Shown one piece after another: positions 9,276 to 21,000 of a stretch of 64,000 bases of DNA. Under the pieces are notes generated by a model that had not been told where the DNA came from, ran no database searches, and saw only the letters and a program-made list of their open reading frames with translations. The stretch is taken from assembly GCA_025093985.1 (NCBI GenBank), contig JACAAK010000009.1, positions 682,001 to 746,000 of the forward strand, written 5' to 3'. How positions within the stretch are numbered: the stretch's first letter is position 1; the number at the start of each line of letters is the position of its first letter. The DNA comes from Calvatia gigantea. Taxonomy: Eukaryota > Basidiomycota > Agaricomycetes > Agaricales > Lycoperdaceae. A program made the position numbers and the translations under genes.

Positions 9276-12009
9276 ATGGCAAGAAAGGAGATAATGATCA
9301 ACACCATCGTAGACTCAGGGTATACAACCAGCAGCATCAGCAAAAAACTGGTAGATGAAGAAGGACTCCCTATCCGGAAATTGGAACAACAAGTTTTGGT
9401 ATTAAATGCAGATGGAACGCCTAACCAAGGTGGAAGAGTAACGGAGACTGCCACAATCAACATCGACATCCAGGGACATAAAGAACAAATCGAAGCCTCA
9501 GTCATGCAACTACAAGACAGAGCAGAAGTCTTCCTAGGACATGATTGGCTAGTCAAGCATAACCCGGAAGTAGATTGGAACAACAGAAAAATCAAGTTCA
9601 CTCAATGCCCACCAGGCTACAAATTCCCCCACCAGGATATCCCTATTACTGAAAGAATACGGAGCACAGTCACTAAGGAAGACTTATGGGAAGAAGAAGA
9701 CGAACCAGACCCGACCAAACCAGAAGACCTACCAGACTACATACAACCATTCACGCACTTGTTCAATAAAACGACATTCAACAAGCTCCCAGAATGAACC
9801 GAATGGGACCATGAAATAGTCCTGATGGAAAATGCCCCGAAAGAAATAAGTGCAGGAACATACAATATGACAGTTAAAGAATAGGATGAGCTCAAGTCAT
9901 TTATCAAGAAAAACCTAGAATCAGGGCAAATACAACCATCGAAATCCCCATATGCAGTACCGACATTCTTCATCCCAAAGAAAGATGGATCTAAAAGATT
10001 GATCCAAGACTACAGACAACTAAACAACGTAATAGTCAAAGACAAAACACCATTGCCAAGAATTGGAGAAGTAATTGACAAGCTCAGGAAAGCGAAATAC
10101 TTCAACAAGTTGGATATCATCTGGGGATATAATAATGTCAGGATCAAAGAGGGAAATGAATGGAAAGCTGCCTTCCTCACCAATGAAGGACTCTTCAAGC
10201 TGACGGTCATGTATTTTGGCCTAAGCAACTTACCAGGAACATTCTCCAGAATGATGACAAGCATCTTCCGCGACCCTTTACGAAACAGAGACATTGTAAA
10301 CTACATGGACGACTTTGCCATCCCAGGGGACACTAAGGAGCAGCTAAAAGAACGAATGGTACAGTTTCTGGAATGGGCAGCCCAGTACAATCTATGCTTC
10401 AAGCAAACCAAGAAATCCCAATGCTAGGAGTTCAGGTGGGACATGGACGAATCGAAATGGAAAAGGACAAAGTAAAATCAGTACGGGAATGGCCTGAACC
10501 CAAGAACACCAAAGAGGTAGAAAGATTCCTGGGTTTCACAAACTACTATCGTCATTTCATCAAGAACTTCAGTATGATCATGGGACCCTTAAACAAACTC
10601 AAAGGAGCAGCTACATGGGAATGGACACAAGAGCACCAGGACTCTTTCAACCAACTCAAGAAATGCATTACTGAAGAACCCGTCCTGACGTTGCCACAAA
10701 GACATGGCCAGTTCAGAGTAGAAGTCGATACATCAGACTATGCACTAGGGGGAGTACTTTCACAGCTACAAGAAGACAAATGGCACCCCATCGCCTTCAC
10801 ATCACAAACCCTGTCACCAGCAGAATGGAACTATGAAATATATGACAAAGAATTGCTAGCCATTGTCCATGCCTTGAAGGAATGGAGACACTACCTTTTA
10901 GATGCCAAAGAACGATTTGAAATCTGGACCAACCACGAAAACCTCAAGTACTACTGAGATAAATGGATGACAAGCATGGTGGTATCTGCAGCTGCAAGAC
11001 TATGACTTCACACTACAACATGTGTTAGGAAAGACAAACACAAAAGCTGACTTGCTATCCCAAATCCACCAAATGCCAGAAAAACAAGAAGGCAAGCTGG
11101 TCACTATAATCCGAGAAAGCTGGCTACAGACAGAAGGTGCAGACAGCACAGTACTTTTACGAGCAGAATTATTCATCAAACCAAACTTCCTAAGACAAAT
11201 TCGAAGCCAAACACGACAAGAAACAACAGTCCTAACTGAACTAAAGAGGCAAGGATCGCAGCTCACTGAAGATAATGGAGTTATCTACAAACAAAACAGT
11301 GCATATGTCCCACCTGACCAAAAGCTACGAGAAGAGATCCTAGTACAGTACCATGACACACCAGACACAGGACACCCAGGACAGCACAGGATGACAGAAC
11401 TAATCAGCCAAGACTATTGGTGGCCATCAATACGAAAGGATGTAAAAAGATATATCTGAGGATGCCAAGCCTGCCAAAGAAACAAGTCAAGAACGACACC
11501 ACTCAAATCGCCACTACATCCCCTCCCAATACCAAATGGACCTTGGGAAGAAATCAGCATCGACATGATCAGGCCACTGCCAGAATTGAAAGGAAAAGAC
11601 GCAATATTAGTCATTGTGGACCACTTTACAAAAATGATACAACTCTCAGCAACAACCATGGATGCGTCATCTAAGGACATCGCAAGGATATACCAAGACG
11701 AAATATGGAAGCTACATGGATTGCCAAGGAAAGTACTTAGTGACCGAGGACCTCAATTCACATTGGAATTCACCAAGGAGTTGTTCAAGGGGCTCGGCAT
11801 CGAACGAAACCTATCAATGGCATATCATCCCCAAACGGATGGACAAACTGAATGCATCAACAGAGAAGTGGAGACCTACATCCGCCTGTACTACAACTAT
11901 GACCAAGATGACTGGGCAGAGTGGCTCCCCATCGCAGAGTTCCAGTACAATGACAAGCAGCACAGAGGAACACAGGAGACACCATTCTTCCTAAACTACA
12001 GAAGGAACC
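9276..12009 (+). pseudogene. Gypsy-1 pol, protease to integrase core
   Basis: Protease has VDSGYTTSS at about 9310. Reverse transcriptase spans about 9820-10430 with YMDDFAI near 10300. RNase H follows (VEVDTSDYALGG, YDKELLAIVHALKEW), then the integrase HHCC finger region (GHPGQHRM, GCQACQ) and catalytic core (ISIDMIRPLP, LSDRGPQF, HPQTDGQTE). Compared with Gypsy-2 there is a deletion of about 19 bp near 10412 that shifts the frame and another near 10955 that restores it, plus stops at 9795, 9882 and 11457. The reading is cut by Gypsy-2 after AGAAGGAACC and continues at 25050. Confidence 0.9.
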
Positions 12010-12316
12010 TGTTGTGAATTTTCACTGGTCATATCACACTCTCTATATTCATCTACATTCCTACCTCCTGTGTGCCTGTTTCGTCTATTCCTGTCTGCAT
12101 GATCCCCAAGTTCTGACTCATAACTACTATACCATAGACATCGGACATTTCATGTAGTTATCTCCATCCATTCAACTGGATAGTCCTTCTGTATTTAAGC
12201 GTACATACATGCCCCTGTATTCAGTATGCTTAACCACCTAGTTTCTCTCCCCTTACTCACCCTCAAGTCTTAGCCTAAGTTGCAACCTGAGGTTTACTCA
12301 GACTAAGGTCATAACA
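12010..12316 (+). repeat. Gypsy-2 5' LTR
   Basis: Begins TGTTGTGAATTTTCACTGG, ends GGTCATAACA, followed by the same TTTGGTTAAGCATCC primer-site sequence as Gypsy-1. Confidence 0.93.
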
Positions 12317-12395
12317 TTTGGTTAAGCATCCCCACCTCACCTTGCAAGGAGTAGGCTGAAATAGGCCTGAACAGAAGTAACCCAGGAGCTAGTAT

Positions 12396-13511
12396 ATGAG
12401 CTCGAACCTGGATGAATACAGAGAACCAAATCTCAAGGTCACTGATGACGAATCAGAAACATCAGACAAAGAAGAAACAGGGAACCCCGAAGTACCTGAA
12501 GAAACACACAATGAATCCAGAGCAAACCCAGCAGAAGAAGAAGTGTTATCAGAACTTCTAAACAAACTCGACCTAGCAGAGGAAGAGATAGCACACCAGG
12601 AGAAATTAGACAAATCAAGTTCAGATGAAACAGAATCAGAAACCAACTCCAACATGACCGATAATGCAGTAGTGCCCGCAACAACGCCCAGTGGGAAAAG
12701 CCTAGTGCCAGACCCAGGATTTTTCGATGGTACCCACACCAAGTTCGACGACTGGTGGAGAGCAATGACGCTCTTCATGAAATTCAACAAGATAGTTTTG
12801 GCAGACGACAAAGCCATAGTGGTTTTAGCCAGATTGCGAGGAGGAACTGCAGGAGCATATGCAGCTATGAGAGCACCAGCTATCCTAGAATCTGAAGATT
12901 CAGTAGATTGAAAGGTCTTCTCCGAGGAATTTAGAAGAACCTTCTCAGATGACGCCTCAAACAGCAAGGCCAAATGGCAAATCGAAAAATTCAAACAAGG
13001 AAACCGAAACACCGCTGACTACTTGATCGAATTCGAGGTGCTAAAAAGCAAGGCCAAGACCGACAACAAGCACACTATGTTCCTACTCAGAAAGAATGCA
13101 CGACAAGACATCATACATATGATCACAGGCTATCCACCCTCAGCTAGGCCAGACACATATGCAGAATGGAAAGAAGCCATATTGTCCATTGGACAAGGAT
13201 ATGAGGCATCCAAATACCGAGGAGACAGGAAAACAAACACTGGCACTACTTATGGGGGAATGGGTGAACCCATGGAAATAGGAAGCAGGTGTCACATCTT
13301 CAACGACAAAGGGGAACCCAAGTGCTACAACTGTGGCATTTTTGGCCACATCGCTAAAGATTGCAAAAAACCCAAGGGGTTAATATGCTACAACTGTGGA
13401 AAAAGGGGACACATAGCCAAAGCCTGTACTGCACCCAAGAAAATCCAAGTCCGGGGAGTAGAGGAAGTTACCAACGAAGAAGGAAAGGAATTTTCTGAAG
13501 ACTCCGAGTAG
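12396..13511 (+). pseudogene. Gypsy-2 gag, one internal stop
   Basis: 371 codons with the same architecture as the Gypsy-1 copy: acidic N-terminus, gag core, then two intact CCHC knuckles (CYNCGIFGHIAKDC and CYNCGKRGHIAKAC, about 13,322-13,435). A single in-frame TGA at 12909 replaces a Trp codon (TGG in Gypsy-1), so one G-to-A change inactivates it. The pol frame opens 13 bases before the gag stop, in the -1 frame. Confidence 0.9.
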
Positions 13512-16500
13512 GTGTTACCTCGAGAGTCAAAAAGCTTGTATCTAGGATATCAGACAAATTCTACACAATTCCCCAGAGAAGAAAGCGTGAACTAAATCTA
13601 AAAGGAAAAATACAAATGGCAGAAAAGGAGATAACAGTCAACACCATTGTAGACTCTGGGTGCACGACCAGCAGCATCAGCAAAAAACTAGTAGACAAAG
13701 AAGGACTCCCTACCCGGAAATTGGAACGACAAATCATGGTACTAAATGCAGATGGAACGCCCAACCAAGGGGGAAAAGTAACAGAAACCATGACAATCAA
13801 CATCGACATCCAGGGACACAAAGAACAAATCGAGGCCTCCATCGTACAACTACAAGACAGAGCAGAAATCTTTCTAGGACATGATTGGCTGGTCAAACAT
13901 AACCCAGAGGTAGACTGGAACAACGGAGAAATCAAGTTCACCTGGTGTCCACCAGACTGCCAATTTCCCCACCAGAACATTATGATCACTGAAAAACTGC
14001 GAAGCATAACGACCACAGAAGACCTATGGGAAGAAGAAGACAAACCAGACCCGACTAAACTGGAGGACCTGCCAGACTACATATAACCATTCACACACTT
14101 ATTCAACAAGACGACATTCGATAAGCTTCCAGAATGAACCAAATGGGACCACGAGATAATCCTAATGGAAGATGCCCCAAAGGAAATAAGCGCGGGAACA
14201 TATAACATGACAGTTAAAGAACAGGATGAACTCAAGTCATTCATCAAGGAAAACCTAGAATCGGGACGAATACGACCGTCAAAATCCCCATACGCAGCAC
14301 CAACATTCTTCATCCCAAAGAAAGACAGGTCCAAAAGGCTGATCCAGGACTATAGACGTCTAAACAATGTGGTCATCAAAGACAAAACACCGCTGCCAAG
14401 AATTGGTGAAGTAATTGACAAACTTGGAAAAGCCAAATACTTTAACAAACTGGACATCATTTGGGGATACAACAATGTCAGGATCAAAGAAGGAGATGAA
14501 TGGAAGGCGGCCTTCCTCACTAATGAAGGACTCTTCGAACCTACGGTCATGTACTTTGGTCTAAGCAACTTGCCAGGAACATTCTCCAGAATGATGACAA
14601 GCATCTTCCGCGACCTCTTACAAAATGGAGATATTGTAAACTACATGGATGACTTTGCCATCCCGGGAGACACCAAGGAGCAACTAAGGGAATGGATAGT
14701 ACGATTCCTGGAATGAGCAGCCCAGTATAATCTATGCTTCAAACAAACCAAGTGCATTTTTGATGCAGAAGAAATCCCCATGCTAGGAGTTAAAGTAGGA
14801 CATGGACGAATTGAAATGGAAGAAGACAAAGTAAAATCGGTACAAGAATGGCCTGAACCCAAAAACACCAAGGGAGTAGAGAGGTTCCTGGGGTTCGCAA
14901 ACTATTATCAACACTTCATCAAAAATTTTAGCATGATTGCGGGACCCCTAAACAAGCTCAAAGGAGCAGCCACATGGGAATGGATGCAAGAGCACCAGGA
15001 CTCATTCAATCAACTCAAGAAATGCATCACTGAAGAACCGGTCCTAACACTACCACAAAGGCATGGCCAATTCAGAGTAGAAGTCGATGCATCAGATTAT
15101 GCCTTAGGAGGGGTACTCTTGCAACTACAAGAAGAAAAATGGCATCCCATCGCCTTCACATCACGAACCCTGTCACTGGCAGAATGGAACTATGAAATAT
15201 ACGACAAGGAACTGCTGGCCATTGTCCATGCCCTAAAAGAATGGAGACATTACCTCCTAGATGCTGAAGAATGATTTGAAATCTGGACGGACCATGAGAA
15301 CCTGAAGTATTACCAAGAACCACAAAAGCTAAATGGGCGACAAGCACAGTGGTATCTGCGATTACAAGACTATGACTTCATGCTACGACATGTACTGGGA
15401 AAAACAAACACGAAAGCCGACCTCCTGTCCCACATCCACCAAATGCCAGAAGAACAAGAAGATAAACTAGTCACCATGATTCAAGAAAGCTGGCTACAGA
15501 CAGAGGGCACAGACAGCACAGTACTCCTATGAGCGGAACTATTCATCAAACCTAACTTCCTAGAGTGAATTCGAAACCGGACCCAGCAGGAAACAGTAGT
15601 CCTAACTGAGCTGAAGAAGCAAGGGTCCCAACTCACCGAGGATGGCGGAATAATCTACAAGCAGAATAGTGCATACATTCCACCCGATCAGAAACTATGA
15701 GAGGAAGTCCTAGTACAGTACCATGATACCCCAGATGCAGGACACCCAGGACAACACAGGATAATGGAATTAATCAGCCGAGACTACTGGTGGCCATCAA
15801 TACAAAAAGACATCAAGAAGTATATCCGGGGGTGTCAAGCCTGTCAAAAAGCCAAGTCTAGAACAACACCACTCAAATCACCACTACATTCCCTTCTGAT
15901 ACCAAATGGGCCCTGGGAAGAAATTAGTATCGACATGATCAGACCATTGCCAGAGTCTAAAGGAAAAGACGCAATACTAGTCATTGTGGATCGCTTCACC
16001 AAAATGATACGACTCTCAGCAACAACCACGGATGCATCATCTCAAGACATTGCAAGAATATACCGGGATGAAATATGGAAGCTACATGGACTACTGAGGA
16101 AAGTGCTTAGTGACCAAGGACCTCAATTTGCATCAGAATTCACCAAGGAACTGTTCAAAGGGCTCAGCATCGAACGAAATCTATCAACTGCATATCACCT
16201 GCAAACAGATGGTCAGACTGAGCGCATCAACAGAGAAGTAGAGACCTATATCTGCCTGTACTGCAACTACAACCAGGATGACTGGGCAGAATGGCTCCCC
16301 ATTGCAGAATTTCAGTACAATGACAAACGACACAGAGGAACACAAGAAACACCATTTTTCCTAAATTATGGAAGAAATCCATGGAAAGGCAAAAACGAGC
16401 CAATAACAAACAACCCTGTCGCCACAGCATTCCTGGAACAACTACAGTGCGCCCAAGACAATGCCTCATCAGCACTACGGACATATCAAGAAAAGATGAA

Positions 16501-17023
16501 ACAGCAACACGACCACAGTAGAACCCACACCAATATTTACCACACAGGAGATAAAGTATGGTTAGAAAACACCAATATCCATACCAATCAATCATCAAAG
16601 AAGCTAGGCCAAAAATGGTATGGACCTTTCCTTATTAAGGAAAAGATAGGAGAAGCAGCATATCAGCTGAAACTGCTGGATGGATGGGCCATCCATGATG
16701 TATTCAATGAACAGCTCCTGACACCAGCACACCAGGCAGAGTTCCCGAGTCAAAAACAGCCATCAGCACCCGACCCAGTGATCATCAACAATGAAGAAGA
16801 ATACGAAGTAGACGAGATTCACGGACGACGAAAGTGAGGAAGGGGCTATCAATTCCTGGTCCACTGGAAAGGGTACAGCAATGAAGAAGATACATGGACA
16901 GTGGAATCCAACCTGGGAAACGCTAAAGATGCCATAAGAGACTATCTGAAAAGGCATCCGGAGGATACCCATAAAAGAGGGGGCAGAAAACACAAAAAAG
17001 CAGCAAACAAGCAACCCAGATAA
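13499..17023 (+). pseudogene. Gypsy-2 pol with C-terminal chromodomain
   Basis: Open in the -1 frame relative to gag from 13499; first Met at 13616. Protease VDSGCTTSS lies near 13,650. RT (14,160-14,760) has PLPRIGEVIDKL and YMDDFAIPGD. RNase H follows with VEVDASDYALGG and YDKELLAIVHALKEW. Integrase has GHPGQHRI, CQACQKAKS, SIDMIRPLPE, LSDQGPQF and TDGQTERINREVE. The chromodomain is at about 16,795-16,965 (YQFLVHWKGYSNEEDTW), the module that directs chromoviruses to marked chromatin. Stops at 14085, 14133, 14714, 15272, 15530, 15568, 15697 and 16835 disrupt it. Ends in a Lys/Arg-rich tail. Confidence 0.9.
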
Positions 17024-17038
17024 AAGAACTAAACAAAC

Positions 17039-17440
17039 ATGCCTGCCTCCCAACCCAACCGCATCGCTATCGACTCCCTTGTCCATTCCACTCCCACCAG
17101 AATCTCCTCGCTTCCATTCCCCGAGTCAGGTAACAGCTGAGCACCTGCTCCCCAGGGAACTCGTTTCAATCTTGCTAAGACACCATCCCCTGCACAAGGA
17201 CTCCTTGAAGCCTTGCTCAAAGACATCGACAAAGCAACCAACAGCGAGATCGAGAACATTACCACCCAGAACAAATGACTGGTAGTAAACCGACACATTA
17301 CCCTCACCACTGCATATATCACCTTCGCTGACATGTATGCCAGATTTACCAACGCCTCCTCCTCCACCAACCAGCATATCCCCACCATCTTCCGAGCACT
17401 AGACCAGTCCACCCTCACCCCTAATGAAAAAGATCGCGTC
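17039..17440 (+). pseudogene. Gypsy-2 ORF3, 5' part
   Basis: A third frame begins MPASQPNRIAIDSL 16 bases after the pol stop and runs 134 codons to the insertion point of the nested element. It contains a helical stretch (LLEALLKDIDKATNSEIENI) and two in-frame TGA codons. It continues in frame at 24132. No family was recognised; position is that of env in retroviruses, but I see no signal peptide or membrane segment. Confidence 0.7.
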
Positions 17441-17984
17441 TGTTGAGAGAACGAGTAGACATCCCAATATAAGTTCACACTACCTAAGCATGTAGGCATC
17501 AGTGGTGGAGGGTAGTCGTATTCATCCGGGAGACGGTCCAGTAGGAGAGGCGCATGGTAGTGGACATAGTCCTGCTTATACCATCATACTCAGAGAGTCT
17601 TGAGGAGAGGGGAAGCGATGCTTAGAGAAGCTAGCATAGAGGAGAGAAGACATAGTGTCTTAGCCCGAAGGCCTACCTAAAAGGCATACATACTACAATG
17701 CTACATAAGGGTATATATACTAATATCCCTGGTCTGTGCACTCTAAACCCTTATACGGGTGAGGTCTAACTACCAGTAGCATAATTGGAGCATACTGTGT
17801 ACAACGCATGTACTAGAAGGTTCCATGCGGAGTGAATAACTGACTACCAGAAGGGCGGTACAACTACTGCGTACGTAGTCCGTGATGGTCCATTATTATC
17901 GACCCTCTGAAGGTGAAATGCTCGAACCCCATTTCAGCTATAAATAGACTGAACCAAGATAGTGGTACGGGGCAAGATTCAACA
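17441..17984 (-). repeat. LARD-like element 3' LTR
   Basis: On the plus strand it starts TGTTGAGAGAACGAG and ends GATTCAACA. Compared by eye with 23583-24126 there are about 15 differences, all but one transitions, mostly CpG against TpG or CpA. Confidence 0.93.
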
Positions 17985-18000
17985 CTCCTCCTCACTTGAA
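17985..18000 (-). other. Polypurine tract of the LARD-like element
   Basis: Reverse complement reads TTCAAGTGAGGAGGAG, identical to the 16 bases before the Copia-B 3' LTR (7209-7224); a longer pyrimidine/purine run continues to 18010. Confidence 0.85.
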
Positions 18001-21000
18001 GGGGGGAAGATTAACGCTTCAATAATCTAGTGGTATTGAAACCAGCCTTAGACATTGGAATCTTCAATAAAAGAGCAGCAGTGCCATACATCAAATGTCA
18101 GAGTCATCAACGATCATGCGGAATTAACCAGCTCTTGAAGGTTGGAAAAGGATTCCTGTAGCAGAGAGGAATTGATGCTAGCATTTGCTATGATGGCCAT
18201 AAATAACGCAATGACAATTGCTTTGAGCTATCAAATGTCCTTTAACTCAACTTTAAACTCCGCAACTAACTCGCTGTGACTTTCATCTAAGAGTAAGGAG
18301 TAGGAAAGCCTAAAAAGGCTCCTCCAGAAATTGTAAACAGCAATTCTTTCAAAGCGTTCAACAAATCTGTTTTTCCACGTAGGTGCGAAATATAAAAACC
18401 ATTTTGCTGATGTGAACTCCTAAGTGATAAATCACTGGTCACTAATCCAGTGTGCGATTATTGTGAGATCAGGAAAGTGGCAATACTAAGCCAGCGTAAC
18501 CAAGGCTGTCACTTTGCAGTTATGTAGATCAATCAGCCACAGCAGTCCTATGAGCTGGTGGAGCAATGATACTACAAGCCTTGTTCTGATTTGACTCAAA
18601 CAATTTTCCAAATTAATGGATTCACAAATGGAAGTGGTCTCATGCAATTTTCCTCCATGCAAAAGGCATTTCGGCCAATGCGGATTAAGGATTCAGTCCC
18701 AAGAAATGCATACACACTTTTTGTTATTTCCCATCAACTCCGAAAAGGAGGGGGGAACGATTAAGTCCCTTATTTGTTTTTCCATACAACTCTGAAAAGG
18801 TGGAAGGATCTTGAAATTGACCCCATATATTTTTCCGGACTCTCGATTTGAGGCGGATGGATAAATTCCATATAGATGTTTCACCGTAGACTCATGAAGA
18901 GGCGGAAGGTTACATTCAAAACCTATGAAGTTTTTCCTCAATCTCGTGAAAGAGAGAAAGGATCGTTAGACCCTATCTTATTTTTATCTTGCGAAAGGAA
19001 TAAGTTCCTGTCATATTTTTACAGTCGACTCTTGAGCGAGTATGAAGGAATATGTTCCTGATTTATTTTATCCAACGACTTGTAAGAGGTGGAAAGGTAA
19101 AAGTGTAAACCTTATAATATTTTCTCCTACAACTCATTAGAGGAGGAAGGAATAATTTCCTGATGTTATTTTTGCCTAGGACACTCATAGTGAGACGTCG
19201 GCGGGGATAACTCCCCATTTGTTTTATCAGCGACTCGAGAGAGGCGATAGGAACAATTGAAAGTCCTATGAATATATTTTTCCAGCAACTGTGGCGGAAA
19301 GGAATATTTCTGCACCTAATATTTTTATCCAAGCGTCTTCATAAGAAGGCGGAAAGGAATATCATATCCTTTATGTTTTCCCCATCAACTCTGAAGAGGA
19401 GGGCTCGCAATGATGTAGGAATTGGTATCATGTTGCGGCAATCGCTCAAGCCAGCTAGTTGCAAGGCCATTAGACTTTATTGCCAAAGCGAGGTCAACGA
19501 AGTGGTTTTGGAAAATGCGGATAAAATCCAGCGTAATCGCATGAAGGTGGATTAAATCTAGCTCAATCAAGGATTAAAGATTCCTTCCACGTAACATATA
19601 TAGTGTTCGTCTGGTATCATTCAAACTCTCTTCTTATCTGGTAAGCCGAAGCCCGTCAGATTATTCCAGTGTATCTTCTCATCCAGTCTGCAAAAGCAGT
19701 TTTGTTATCAATGCTAGGCATTTCTCACATGCGCGGATAACTGGAGAATTGAATCACAAAAGTAATGCCTTCAACTTAATGAATTTCCTTTGCTGTAAAG
19801 CGCAGGATAAGGCGGTCATCGGATTTGGAGTAAGAATACTGTGTCCATTGTTCTCCTCCATGCTTTTCAGCATGTTAAGTTTCCTAACACATGTTACTCA
19901 ATCATATCGCTTTTTAGGGCTTAGAGAGTGTTTATCATGTTACGAACCACCATGGCGCACATCAATTAAGACGGACCGGCGAAGTGTAGCTATTAAAAGC
20001 TTTAATCGTATGCGGTTATTCACCAGCAATTAAGAACTAGTTTTACTGTACTCCTCCCTCAGCGACGAGTGTTTTTGATTTAAATGTCAATGCGCATTGT
20101 TAATGGTGGATTATTATCAATGCAATTCCAGAAATAAAAGAATTTTCTTGCAAGTTTGTTAAGCTATGCGAGGCGAAAGCTCATATGGAGGTATAACCAT
20201 CACATATTTTTAGGATGATCTATCCGAGCTATTGCGCTTTTCTGATAGATGCTAGCATGAACACATAGCAAGTCTTATGCTTGTCCAACTCTAGTCGGTG
20301 AGTCCAAACGAGTTCTTCTTGAAATTAAATGCCTAATCCATTATAGTCTACCTGTAGGTGACCCGCGTAATGAACAGTGCGGTCTTTCCTAGTCAGGTTC
20401 AATTGTGCAATGCGTATCAACCAGCATTTTATTCTATAACTCCTCCACAATGGTCGTTCCACTTGAGTGGCAACACAGAAGTGTGGTGTGTCAAAAGCGG
20501 TAGATATCCTGTAAAGGATGCGCATATAATGCATCAAATTGGTGATTATGTCAGCGTAAGACGTAGGATATGGTGGGCGGAGATTTCTTGAATGGAAATG
20601 GAAAGGAATCAGGAGGTGATCATGGAATTTAATGGAATATATCCTGTGGCATCAAAAGATGGCGGATAAAGAAGTGTAGCAACTTCTTGCTTCGTGCAGG
20701 TTTTGCTCTCTTCTTTGCAAATGAACTGGTTTTACTGCTATCCAGTTGCTGAATCATGATGTTTAAGGGTATATTCCCTCATCAAGTAAGGCATCCAAAT
20801 GTGGATTGTTCGTAGAACGTTAAGCCTTTCTGTGTGCCGCTTGAACTTGAAAGTTCTCATTTATAAGACGATCGAGGTATGTTACATCCCGAATAAGCGA
20901 TCATGTTTGGGTGGTCATCATGTTAACTGATGTGCCGTGAAACCAAACCCACAGTACAGAACCAAATTAATGGTTTATCCCTTAATTTACACAATTAAGT

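Noticed and set aside
18726..19410. CRISPR-like array
   Set aside because: Units are degenerate, lack unique spacers of constant length and sit inside a eukaryotic LTR element.
19268..20033. Plus-strand frames of 94-95 aa in the LARD-like interior
   Set aside because: One starts inside the hairpin array and neither has retroelement motifs; expected by chance in 5.6 kb.
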